From Buxus sempervirens (Eukaryota; Streptophyta; Magnoliopsida; Buxales; Buxaceae): a DNA stretch of 64,000 nucleotides. The stretch spans positions 44,138,890-44,202,889 of the forward strand of contig OX387183.1 of the NCBI GenBank assembly GCA_947561395.2, given 5' to 3'. Under the pieces are notes generated by a model. That model had not been told where the DNA came from. It searched no databases and worked only from the letters and a program-made list of their open reading frames with translations. Of this stretch, positions 1-8,641 are shown piece after piece. Made by a program: the position numbers and the translations under genes. Numbering within the stretch: the first letter of the stretch is position 1; each line of letters begins with the position of its first letter.

Positions 1-649
1 TGGACTACGGGCCCCAAGCCCCAATGTCCACAACCCTTTGGTGAATTTAAATAAGATAATTTGAAAACGTTTTGGCAACCATCATGGGGGCCCACCTAGG
101 GGCCCGCAAATCAATGCAGACCCATTTGTTACAGGGAAACCACATAAATGCCCAAATTAAACTTTACGGAAAAATCAATTCACTTCACCAAAGCCTACAG
201 GGCCTCCTAGGCTTAGACAGAGGCCCACATGGGTACATGGGCTTACCCAAGCCCACCAAGGACACCGTGGACCTTCCAACGGGGTCCACACCATCAGACA
301 CAGATCACCTAATTCAAGCGAGATAAAATCAACTAAAGGGACCCACACCACTCAGGTGATCCTGCCGAGACCTAAATAAAATGGCATGCTAGATTAGGAA
401 CCGGGTGAGAACCAAAATGGACAGCTGACTCAAATCTAGGAAGCTCTTTGGGACCTGTCAACCGACAGGGTGGATCGGGGTGTCTACGGACTTCTCCGAA
501 CCACAAATGAGACCTTACTTAGAATCTCACGCTGCAGACCAACCAATTAGACTAACTTAGGCACCCAGGTGTCCGCTTGCACCCCATCAGGTGGTGGCGA
601 CTCCGATTTCCCGTTTTCTACTAGTGCGACCGTTTTTCAGGCGCGCACA
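1..649 (+). repeat. 5' LTR of element A, 3' portion only
   Basis: This stretch matches the 3' LTR at 27942-28281 followed by 42383-42685. The match jumps exactly across element B, which proves that B is an insertion. It ends GCGCACA at 649, next to a primer-site-like sequence. Visible differences from the 3' copy are few and mostly transitions at CpG-like sites. The upstream part of the LTR, including the promoter, lies outside the window. Confidence 0.92.
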
Positions 650-652
650 GCC

Positions 653-671
653 TGGCGACTCCACTGGGGAG
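653..671 (+). other. Primer binding site of element A
   Basis: TGGCGACTCCACTGGGGAG begins with the TGG expected opposite a tRNA CCA end and sits 3 nt after the LTR end. Sites of the same form occur after the LTRs of B (31036), C (50016) and T (minus strand, 14785). Tat-lineage elements commonly use an arginine tRNA; I could not verify the tRNA here. Confidence 0.75.
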
Positions 672-1094
672 TTCTCGACCCGTTAGGACCCTAGGTTAGA
701 ATGAGTCAACACAATAGGGATTTAGTCGGTTTTAGGGTCTTTACCATCTTTTTAGTAAAACGTAGAATACGCGTAACTACGTATTCTGGGGAGTCCTGTC
801 AAAAGGACGTGATAATTGCCTAAGGCAAGTGGGATTTAAGAAGTCCCTTGTGACCCCCCACTTATCTGGGGACTCTCCCGGAACCTCGTATTGCGTGCTA
901 ATTCTGCACTTTACTATACGAGGCAGTAATAATCTCTTTACCAACCAAATCCAGACAAAACTCACCCGATTAGACACAGCACGCAACCTACCTGCACACA
1001 CGAGCACACCACCACACCGTGGATGGCGTATTTTCTTATGAACTACATAAACTGCGTGGGGTGACACGCACGAGGGAGGATGCATGGATGATCC
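672..1094 (+). other. Element A leader, first part
   Basis: Noncoding leader downstream of the primer site. It matches element C at 50035-50047, 52402-52585 and 61172-61410, so it is a family-conserved leader and not host DNA. Small ORFs here are not conserved in C and are not called as genes. The leader resumes at 16611 after element T. Confidence 0.8.
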
Positions 1095-2044
1095 GACCCT
1101 GTGAGACATGGGAAAAAATCAATTTAATGATTTCCTCCAATCATCACACGGGATTATATAAAACAAAGAGTCGCCACCATTCAATTTAGGTGTGAATGGA
1201 CACAAAAATATTAAATAAGCACAAAAGGCAAATTTTAGGGTAAAAATAACCCTCCTTTAAAAACAACCAGAGATGGGTAAGGGGATTAAGTTATGAACAA
1301 GGGAAGGTGTTAGGCACCCCTATTCATCCACACAAGGTGGTTGCCAGGTATTTGTTCATGTTAAAAATAAAGGAAAAAGCTTGCTATAAAAATCACACAA
1401 AATCACAAAAAAGGCAAAAATATATGGTTTTTTCATATGAATAGTCTGATTGATCCAGAACTATCAAACATGATCATACCATTCCTACGGTTTCATGATC
1501 AAAATAAAATTGAGATGAAATCAAATAAAATCAATTTAAAGTGAAAAATCCAAAAATCTGGCTTCAAGTCAAAATTCTAGAAATCTAGAAAAATATGATT
1601 TTTATAAAATATTTCAAAATTGAACTTGAATAATCCAAGACATAGATAAAGCCCAAATTTCACATTAAATCTGAAAATCAAAACCAAAAATATCCTCATT
1701 GATGAAAAACACCAAAATGGGAGAATTTAGACCGTAGGGTCTTCTCCCAATAATGAAAAACAATTTAAAATCATCTCATGAAACCCTAGAATTTATTTTC
1801 AGGCTTGTGGATTCAGATCTATCATATTGATCATGATAAATCCAAGATCCTCGCCTAAAACCACAAAAATCACGAAAATAGTGCTGTAGGTGCAAATATG
1901 TGGAAAATCCAAATTTTATCAAACAGTGGGGATCTCATGCTATAAACATCATGGATTCATGTTATTCATTCAGATATATCATAAAAAGCATTAAAACATG
2001 ATCAGGATATTCAAAGCAGCCACATCTCACAAATTAGAGCACAT

Positions 2045-2335
2045 GGGGGTCTACCCTACGGATCCACCTGTTCTCTTTTCCCCTAGTTCTCTCTTCACGT
2101 TTTACGGCTAGAGAGACTCTTGAGGTACTTAGAGATAGGTTTGGTTACACAAACACAATCACAGGTCTTATTCTATGAAAAAAGAAAAAAAACAGATATG
2201 GGGTTCTATTCTAGGGATCCACCTGTTCCCCTTTCCCCTAGTTCTCTCTTCACGTTTTACGGCTAGAGAGACCCTTGAGGTACTTAGAGACAAGTTTAGG
2301 AATACAAAAACAGATATGGCCTTATTCTACAGCAA
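2045..2335 (-). repeat. Tandem duplication inside the T LTR
   Basis: Two imperfect copies spaced about 154 bp apart (2045-2180 and 2199-2335). Each contains the conserved segment around CTCTTCACGTTTTACGGC and the GAGGTACTTAGAGA motif. The same duplication is in the other LTR at about 15733-16023, so it predates the insertion. Element B's LTR has one copy of the homologous segment (about 29370-29410). It lies downstream of the TATA box, in the probable R/U5 part. Confidence 0.8.
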
Positions 2336-2491
2336 TAGAGATGATCCTATTACTTCTAGAATTGAAGACAGAAAATAAAAAAGGATAGGGGACTTACCTG
2401 GATTGAGCAGGCAAAGCAGCAGGGATTCCTTTCCTTCTCTTGGAGCTTTTGATTCTTCAAAATTTCGTGGCTTAGCTAGAGAAAAGGCCCT

Positions 2492-2500
2492 CTATTTATA
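2492..2500 (-). promoter_or_regulatory. TATA box in T 3' LTR
   Basis: Minus-strand TATAAATAG within a CCTATAAATAGAG context, matching the TATA site of element B's LTR. The copy that would drive the element is the one in the 5' LTR at 16180-16188. Confidence 0.7.
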
Positions 2501-2699
2501 GGCAAACACAGGGGTATGGTTGGTCCAAGGTTTGGCAAGATAGAGTTTCAATTTGAGTTAAACACAAGATCATGCCAATCCTTTATCCACAAGGATAAAT
2601 GAGATAATTCGAACAGATAAATAAGAGAATTCGCTTATCCAAGAGAGATATTTGGGTGCAGATAAGGCTCAAAAATCAAAAAGGTAAAATTCGCACAAG

Positions 2700-2830
2700 G
2701 ACCCCCGTGCCCGTATATATATTACGGTCACGCCCTGCCCGTATTATTAATACGGGCACGCCGTGACCGTATATCAACTGCAGGTATGACCAGACCGAAA
2801 ACAAAATACGGTCATGATCAGTTTGGCAAG
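2700..2830 (-). other. Palindrome cluster in T LTR (CCCGTA hairpins)
   Basis: Adjacent inverted repeats. One pairs GTGCCCGTA with TACGGTCAC over a 7-nt loop (one mismatch). One pairs TGCCCGTA with TACGGGCA over a 7-nt loop. A wider one pairs TGACCGTAT with ATACGGTCA. It lies in U3, upstream of the TATA box in element sense. The 5' LTR carries the same cluster at about 16388-16518. Confidence 0.7.
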
Positions 2831-2917
2831 ATTTTATACTTTTTTTTGACCTGTTTCAAATCCCAATTAATATTTTCAATTATTTTCTCATTTTTAGTGC
2901 AATTTGGGGTGTCTACA

Positions 2918-2933
2918 GCTGCCCCCTCTTTGC
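2918..2933 (-). other. Polypurine tract of element T
   Basis: In element sense the purine-rich GCAAAGAGGGGGCAGC directly abuts the 3' LTR start. Elements A (24790-24802) and B (39623-39635) have nearly the same tract, ending GGGGCAGC. It is the expected plus-strand DNA primer site. Confidence 0.85.
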
Positions 2934-3063
2934 TAGTAATTGGAACCAATTACGAGCAGAGAGCAAAAAGACCCACCAATTGCGGAAGATTTTGGTAAAA
3001 AGAATTCATTGCGGAAGATTTGCTAGAAGTCCCTCAGCTTAAGGGCCAAATCCTCCTCTCTCC

Positions 3064-3095
3064 TCTCACTGAGCTCTCGTGGCTATGAAGTGAGA
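3064..3095 (-). other. Hairpin with conserved 20-nt loop, short-stem copy
   Basis: On the plus strand the arm TCTCAC (3064-3069) pairs with GTGAGA (3090-3095). The 20-nt loop (3070-3089) contains GAGCTCTCGTGGCTATGAA. The same loop occurs at 3410-3429 on an unrelated 17-bp stem. Confidence 0.75.
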
Positions 3096-3392
3096 TTTAA
3101 GACAAAATTTTTGAACAAAAGTGGGTAAGGTGGCAATCCTTGCAACTTACAACTAATATAAACATTGATCTCCTGAAAAGTGTGGAGAAAATGATGAAAA
3201 AGACAATTTTTCTGGGTGGCCTGCAGTTGTAGCACAATGAACAGGAAAGAACAGACACAACTCAAATTTGCACATTTGAAAGACATCTCATTAATTGAAC
3301 TTGCTTTGGTCAAAAAAATGAGTGATAAAAACATGGATTCGAAGATAGCCAATGAAACCCCTGCTTGAAGTCTGATGGGATGGCGTCTCTTC

Positions 3393-3446
3393 CTTATCTC
3401 AGATTTCTTGGAGCTCTCGTGGCTATGAAAAGAAATCTGAGATAAG
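3393..3446 (-). other. Long hairpin with conserved 20-nt loop
   Basis: A perfect 17-bp inverted repeat: CTTATCTCAGATTTCTT (3393-3409) and its complement (3430-3446). The loop (3410-3429) matches the loop at 3070-3089 at 19 of 20 positions. Element B has the homologous hairpin at 39392-39445, also with a 19/20 matching loop. Confidence 0.85.
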
Positions 3447-3540
3447 CAAATTTTGAAAAGGATGTGGATTTAAAATTGACCACTGCAAACTCAACTAATT
3501 TTGATGTTTTTCACTTTTTGAATTTTCCTAATTGATTTTC

Positions 3541-3807
3541 TTATTTGATATACCTGGGTGCCATTTGATGCCCAAACCTGTGCTTGAATATTCTGCAACT
3601 TGCTTCTGCTTCTTCATCTTCTTGCTCTCTTAATAACGATGTATGTGCCTTTACTGCCCATAACCTGTCTTCATGCTTTTTAAGTGCCCAAGTGAATGCC
3701 CTCATCTTGATTGATGGATCATGATCTGTTGATATAATCTCATGCCCTTTACAACCTATGATCTGTCTTTCATGCCTTCTTGCTGCCCCAGTAAAATCCT
3801 TCTTCAT
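3541..3807 (-). CDS. Small conserved ORF downstream of pol (unknown function)
   Basis: An 88-codon ORF in element sense, between pol and the 3' LTR. I do not recognise its family. The C-terminal half is charged and includes AHTSLLREQEDEEAEASCR followed by IFKHRFGHQM. Element B has a matching segment at 39055-39327 (AHTSLLREQEEEEAKASCR), where a stop codon separates the upstream matching part. Nucleotide identity is very high in the last 40 bases, so the conservation may be partly noncoding. No membrane segment or signal peptide is visible. Tat-lineage elements are known to carry extra ORFs of unknown role; this could be one, or a remnant of one. Confidence 0.4.
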   Translation of the reverse strand: MKKDFTGAARRHERQIIGCKGHEIISTDHDPSIKMRAFTWALKKHEDRLWAVKAHTSLLREQEDEEAEASCRIFKHRFGHQMAPRYIK

Positions 3808-4644
3808 GACTGAGGAATTGGGAACCCTTGTTTAATGAAGAAAACATGCCATTGCTTCGAAGCCTTTTTTTTTTCTTTCAAATTCGAAGAATAAAGCTTG
3901 ATTGCTTCTTCCAAATGTTGGAATTCATTCCAATGAAAACCCAGAAGGAAAGACACTGAGCATGCCCCGGTTTTGATTGTTTGAAGAAGTATTTGCCCCT
4001 CAGTAGAGATGATCCTCTTTTTTCCTTTTTCTCTCTTTTTTTTTCTTTCTCTCTTTTTTTTTTTCTTTTTCTCTCTTTTTTTTTTCTTCTCTTTCTTTTT
4101 TTTTTTTTTTTTTAACCTTTGCCAAAAAGAAACCCTAATAGAAGAATGCAAATGCAAACATAAGAAAATATGTTTTATACTAGTGGCCTCATAATTCTCT
4201 AATGCTTGCAAAACCAATGTTTTATGAAAAGATATAGATTCTCATCATAGGCCAAAGTATAGTTTTTTTTTTTTTTTTTTGAAAGCTGATCCAAAACACT
4301 TAATCACATATAATTAAAGGAATTAAAATCAGGTTGAATAATGAAAAGGGTAGTCCAAGCAATAGGGAGAGACCAAATTTGTCTACCCCGTGACCTTTAG
4401 AATCATCCCCTAATGATTTTTCCTTCATGATTGGCCTTGCTAATCTGCTCAGTTTCCAGTGCTCATGCTGATTTGAAACTTAGACCACATGATCAACTCA
4501 ACCCTTGATTCTTTCTTCTTCTTTTGTTTTTTTTTTTTTTTTTTCTTGCCCCTAGTGCCATTTATGGTTTTCACTAGGGTTGGCCTCTGCATTCCGTCAT
4601 CACCAATCTTACTCTGAAAATTGAATGACTATACTAAAATCACC
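3808..4644 (-). other. T 3' noncoding region with poly-pyrimidine/purine tracts
   Basis: No credible gene. It has several long T tracts on the plus strand (about 4013-4113, 4262-4281 and 4527-4544) and the phrase ACTGGGGCAAA in element sense. An ORF rich in lysine and arginine across the tract is an artefact of the homopolymers. Parts align with B at about 38640-38950. Confidence 0.6.
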
Positions 4645-4683
4645 GAGGTCTTAATAATAGGACGAAACAAAGGCTAGGTTCGG
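4645..4683 (-). other. Conserved noncoding block, T copy
   Basis: In element sense it reads AGCCTTTGTTTCGTCCTA followed by TTATTAAGACCTC. It matches the blocks at 37884-37921 (B), 22076-22119 and 22280-22317 (A), although the surrounding DNA is strongly diverged. No ORF spans it in all copies. Confidence 0.7.
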
Positions 4684-5014
4684 TTTATGAAAGAAAAGGT
4701 ATTAAAGGCTCAAAATTTTCTAAGTGTGAAAATGGGTCAACTGGACTTACAGTCATGGTGAATTCAATCCCATTCCCCTTCTTTTGTATTTGGCATTTAT
4801 TTGCCCCTATTTTTTCTTTTCTTTTTTTTTTTTTTTCAAAATTTTCTTTTTGCCCCTATTGTCCTTGCCCTTATTGGCTTTGCCCCAGTATAAGGCTGTA
4901 AGTCCAGTTTGGGTTTAACAAAAAAGACGAACAGGCTCAAATTGGTTTGACTAAGGATTCAAATTTTGGGTTATAAAGAACAATGGCCTCAGATCATTTC
5001 CTAGTAATATTCAT

Positions 5015-5503
5015 TCATGGAAAATATCTCTTTACTGCATCAGAGTTGATTGGCTCAGGAAAATCCTTCCCATCCATTTCTGTTAAGATGAGAGCACCCC
5101 CTGATAGGACTTTCTTGACCACATAAGGTCCTTCCCAATTTGGTTTGAACTTTCCACGAGGATCTTCCAAAAAGGGTAAAATCTTTTTTAATACCAAATT
5201 TCCTTCTTGGAAAGTTCTGGGCTTCACCTTTTTATTGTAAGCCCTAGCCATCCTCTTCCGATATAATTGGCCATGACTAAGTGCCTTCAAACGCTTTTCT
5301 TCAATTAAATTGAGTTGATCATGTCTAGACTGTATCCATTCAGCTTCTTCTAATTCTGCTTCCATTAGCACTCTTAGTGAAGGTATTTCCACTTCCACTG
5401 GTAAAACTGCTTCCATTCCATAAACTAAGGAGTATGGAGTTGCCCCTGTAGAAGTCCGGATTGAGGTTCTGTAAGCATGTAGAGCAAGTGGCAGCATTTC
5501 ATG
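5015..5503 (-). pseudogene. Integrase C-terminal part, separated by a stop codon
   Basis: The frame continues directly from the pol ORF after a TGA at 5504-5506. It contains ALHAYRTSIRTSTGATPYSL and YGMEAVLPVEVEIPSLRV, typical of the end of the gypsy integrase core, then a GPY-like chromatin-facing segment (NWEGPYVVKKVLSGGALIL). The first ATG (5497) is an internal methionine and not a true start. With a single stop, this copy cannot make full-length integrase without readthrough. The frame is otherwise open to its natural end, in line with a recent loss. Confidence 0.85.
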
Positions 5504-8500
5504 TCAATCTTTGAAACTCACTACCATTTTCTGAATAATCTTCTTTATATTCTTATTTGCTGCTTCCACTGCCCCATTCATCTTTGGTCTGTAAGGCGCT
5601 GACTTGTGGTGGGTAATCTGAAATTGTTCACACATCTTCCTCATGTCTTTGTTCTTAAGGTTTGAAGCATTGTCTGTTACTATGGCACTTGGCAAACCAT
5701 AGCGGCAAATGATGTTGTGCTTCAAAAACTTAAGAACATGGCTACTCGTAATGTTTGCATAAGAAGCCGCTTCTACCCACTTGGTAAAATAATCGATTGC
5801 TACAAGTATAAACCTGTGTCCATTTGATGCCTTTGGAGAGATCATTCCAATGACATCTATACCCCACATAGAAAAGGGCCACGGAGACGTCATACTGTGT
5901 AATTCACTTGGGGGTGCATTCTTGTTATCTGCGTACACTTGGCATAAATGACACCTTTTAACGTGCATATAGCAATCATGCTCCATAGTCGACCAGTAAT
6001 ATCCCAATCGCAGAATCTTCTTGGCAAGCATATGCCCATTCATATGGGGTCCACACACTCCTCCATGTACGGTTTCAACTATCCTTTCTGACTCAGTTTT
6101 TGCAACACATCTAAGTAGTATATCATTGTGTGATCTTTTGTACAACTGACCACCACTTAGTAAGAACTGTCCTGCCAGCCTCTGTATTGTTCTTTTCTCT
6201 GTAGAGGTGACATTTTCTGGTAAAGTTCGATCCTTTAGGAAGTTCTTAATGTCTTGAAACCATGGTACTTCTTCTTCTGGGGTTTCTTCTAGAACAAGGC
6301 AGTAAGCTGGTTCATCCCTGACTTCAATTTCCAATGGTCTAATATCAACCCCTTCTGGCATACTGACCATTGAAGCCAATGTTGCCAGAGCATCTGCAAA
6401 CTGGTTTTTGGCCCTTGGCATATAATTGAAGGAAATTCGAGTAAATTTATTGCTTATTTCTTCCAAATACTGGTGATAGGGGATCAATTTGTGATCCTTG
6501 GTTTTCCATTCACCAGTTGTTTGGAAGATGATAAGACTCGAATCCCCATATACGTCAAGTTCCTCTGCCTCATGGTCTAAGGCTGCTTGTAACCCAATTA
6601 TGCATGCTTCATAATCTGCTATATTGTTCGTGCATTGGAACCTTAACTTCACTGCGATCGGGATATGTGCCCCATCTGGCTTGATCAATACAGCCCCTAT
6701 TCCATTTCCATTCATATTGGCGGCCCCATCAAAAAACATTTGCCATGAGCTTTCCTCTTCTTCCTCTTCAGCAAACAGGATTGCCTCATCAGGGAAGTTG
6801 GTCTTTAAGGGTTGGTATTCTGGTAAAGGGTGTGCGGCTAAGTGATCTGCAATAGCTTGACCCTTAATGGCTTTCTGTGTGATATAGGTGAGGTCAAATT
6901 CAGAGAGTAACAACTGCCACTTTGCTGTTCTGCCAGTTAAAGCTGGTTTCTCAAATAGATACTTCAAAGGGTCCATGCGGGATATCAATAAGGTGGAATG
7001 ACTAAGGAAATAGTGCCTTAGTCTCTGAGTTGCCCATACTAAAGCACAACAAGTCTTCTCTAATGGAGAGTACTTTGCTTCATATTCTGTAAATTTCTTG
7101 CTTAGGTAGTAAATCGCCCTCTCCTTTCTGCCTGTATCGTCATGCTGTCCTAAGACACACCCCATTGATGTCTCCAAAACTGACAAGTATAGAATTAATG
7201 GCCTTCCTGGAGTTGGTGGTACTAGCACAGGTGGGTTTAATAAGTATTCCTTTATTGTGTCAAAGGCTTCTTGGCACTCATCATTCCAGACTGTCGATTT
7301 ATTCTTTCTTAGAAGTTTGAAAATTGGTTCACAGATAGCGGTGAGCTGTGCTATGAACCGGCTTATGTACTGAATCCTCCCAAGAAAACCCCGAACTTCC
7401 CTCTCGGTTCTGGGTGATGGCATTTCAATGATGGCTTTAGCTTTAGCTGGGTCAATCTCAATTCCCCTTCTGCTTACTATAAAACCCAATAATTTTCCTG
7501 ATGTAGCCCCAAAGACACACTTAGCAGGGTTAAGCCTTAGACTGTATTTCCTAAGCCGGTCAAATACCTTCTTCAAGTTGATCAAGTGGTCTTCTTCCTC
7601 ACATGATTTGGCTATCATATCATCCACATAAACCTCCATCTCCTTATGGATCATATCATGGAATAAGGCTGTCATGGCCCTCTGGTAGGTTGCCCCAGCA
7701 TTCTTAAGTCCAAATGCCATGACAGTGTAGTGGAAGGTACCCCAAGGGGTGATAAAGGCTGTCTTCTCTTGGTCTTCCTTAGCCATCTTAATCTGATTGT
7801 ACCCAGAAAACCCGTCCATGAATGAGAATAGACTATGTACAGCGGTGTTATCCACCAAGATGTCTATGTGTGGAAGTGTAAAATCATCCTTTGGACTTGC
7901 CTTATTCAAATCTCTATAATCTACGCACATTCTGACCTTTCCATCCTTCTTTGGTACTGGCACTATATTTGCAAGCCATTCAGGGTATGTGGACACTGCT
8001 AAGAATCCAGCTTGGAATTGCTTAACCACTTCATCTTTAACCTTCAATGTCCATTCAGGTTTTAACCTTCTCAGTTTCTGCTTAACTGGCTTAGAGTCTG
8101 GTAGAATGGGTAGCCTGTGCACCACCATATCTGTGTCTAACCCCGGCATATCCCGATACGACCATGCAAACACATCTTCATAATCAGCCAAAAATCGTAT
8201 CATTTCTTCCCGCTGTACCTCAGATAGACATACCCCAATCTTCACTATTTTTGGGTCATCCTCGGTCCCTAGGTTGATTGATATGGTCTCTTCGATATTG
8301 GGTTGGACCCCCTTTTCATGACGCTCTAATTGATATGTGATTTCTATTGGAACATCGTCTTCTTCGTCCTCGGTCTCTTCTTCAACCCCCATTAGGTCAA
8401 AGTCGAGCTCAAGGTCGAAGTCATATTCATCCTGATCCAATTCCGTTTGCTTATATGGTTCATAAATGGTTTGGACCTTTTTGAAAACTTTATCTTTTCT

Positions 8501-8641
8501 AGAAAAAACTGAAAAATCTTTTTGTGTTATTTGAGAGCCTTCTACAAAATCTTTCCCTGAAGACGAAGGCTCATTAAAACCTTCAGGAAAAGGGCATTCC
8601 ACTAATGGAGTTTTTTTTTGGAAGCCATGTCTGTTTGCCAA
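5504..8641 (-). CDS. pol: Pol: reverse transcriptase, RNase H, archaeal-type RNase H, integrase N-terminus and core
   Basis: Copies element RNA to DNA and integrates it; acts in virus-like particles. The order is an acidic linker (about 1-190), RT (about 195-390, YVDD at 338-341), a canonical RNase H-like region (about 480-600), a second RNase H (about 633-757, with D638 in FFDGA, E678, D700 and D750), and integrase with an HHCC zinc module (H859/H870, C897/C900) and catalytic D929, D990 and E1026. In the first RNase H the usual LYLDAS-type aspartate is replaced (LYLSVLETS), as is usual in the Tat lineage where the second domain is thought to take over. The ORF has no early ATG and lies in the -1 frame of gag-pro with a 40-nt overlap, so frameshifting is the likely route. 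It ends at a TGA inside the integrase core. Confidence 0.95.
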   Translation of the reverse strand: MANRHGFQKKTPLVECPFPEGFNEPSSSGKDFVEGSQITQKDFSVFSRKDKVFKKVQTIYEPYKQTELDQDEYDFDLELDFDLMGVEEETEDEEDDVPIEITYQLERHEKGVQPNIEETISINLGTEDDPKIVKIGVCLSEVQREEMIRFLADYEDVFAWSYRDMPGLDTDMVVHRLPILPDSKPVKQKLRRLKPEWTLKVKDEVVKQFQAGFLAVSTYPEWLANIVPVPKKDGKVRMCVDYRDLNKASPKDDFTLPHIDILVDNTAVHSLFSFMDGFSGYNQIKMAKEDQEKTAFITPWGTFHYTVMAFGLKNAGATYQRAMTALFHDMIHKEMEVYVDDMIAKSCEEEDHLINLKKVFDRLRKYSLRLNPAKCVFGATSGKLLGFIVSRRGIEIDPAKAKAIIEMPSPRTEREVRGFLGRIQYISRFIAQLTAICEPIFKLLRKNKSTVWNDECQEAFDTIKEYLLNPPVLVPPTPGRPLILYLSVLETSMGCVLGQHDDTGRKERAIYYLSKKFTEYEAKYSPLEKTCCALVWATQRLRHYFLSHSTLLISRMDPLKYLFEKPALTGRTAKWQLLLSEFDLTYITQKAIKGQAIADHLAAHPLPEYQPLKTNFPDEAILFAEEEEEESSWQMFFDGAANMNGNGIGAVLIKPDGAHIPIAVKLRFQCTNNIADYEACIIGLQAALDHEAEELDVYGDSSLIIFQTTGEWKTKDHKLIPYHQYLEEISNKFTRISFNYMPRAKNQFADALATLASMVSMPEGVDIRPLEIEVRDEPAYCLVLEETPEEEVPWFQDIKNFLKDRTLPENVTSTEKRTIQRLAGQFLLSGGQLYKRSHNDILLRCVAKTESERIVETVHGGVCGPHMNGHMLAKKILRLGYYWSTMEHDCYMHVKRCHLCQVYADNKNAPPSELHSMTSPWPFSMWGIDVIGMISPKASNGHRFILVAIDYFTKWVEAASYANITSSHVLKFLKHNIICRYGLPSAIVTDNASNLKNKDMRKMCEQFQITHHKSAPYRPKMNGAVEAANKNIKKIIQKMVVSFKD

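Larger units (their letters stand above)
1100..2917 (-). repeat. 3' LTR of element T
   Basis: It begins (element sense) TGTAGACACCCC and ends TCTCACA, giving TG...CA ends. It is almost identical to 14788-16605. It contains a direct internal duplication (about 2045-2180 and 2199-2335), a TATA box and a cluster of CCCGTA-type palindromes at about 2700-2830. Confidence 0.95.

Noticed and set aside
72-326. An 84-codon ORF present twice (also 28011-28265)
   Set aside because: It lies within an LTR; duplication follows from LTR identity. No start context or homology suggests a protein.
2175-2378. A 67-codon ORF present in both T LTRs
   Set aside because: LTR copies of the same sequence, antisense to the element; no recognised domain.
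3804-4217. A Lys/Glu-rich ORF across T tracts
   Set aside because: It comes from A/T homopolymers in T's 3' region; not conserved in B.
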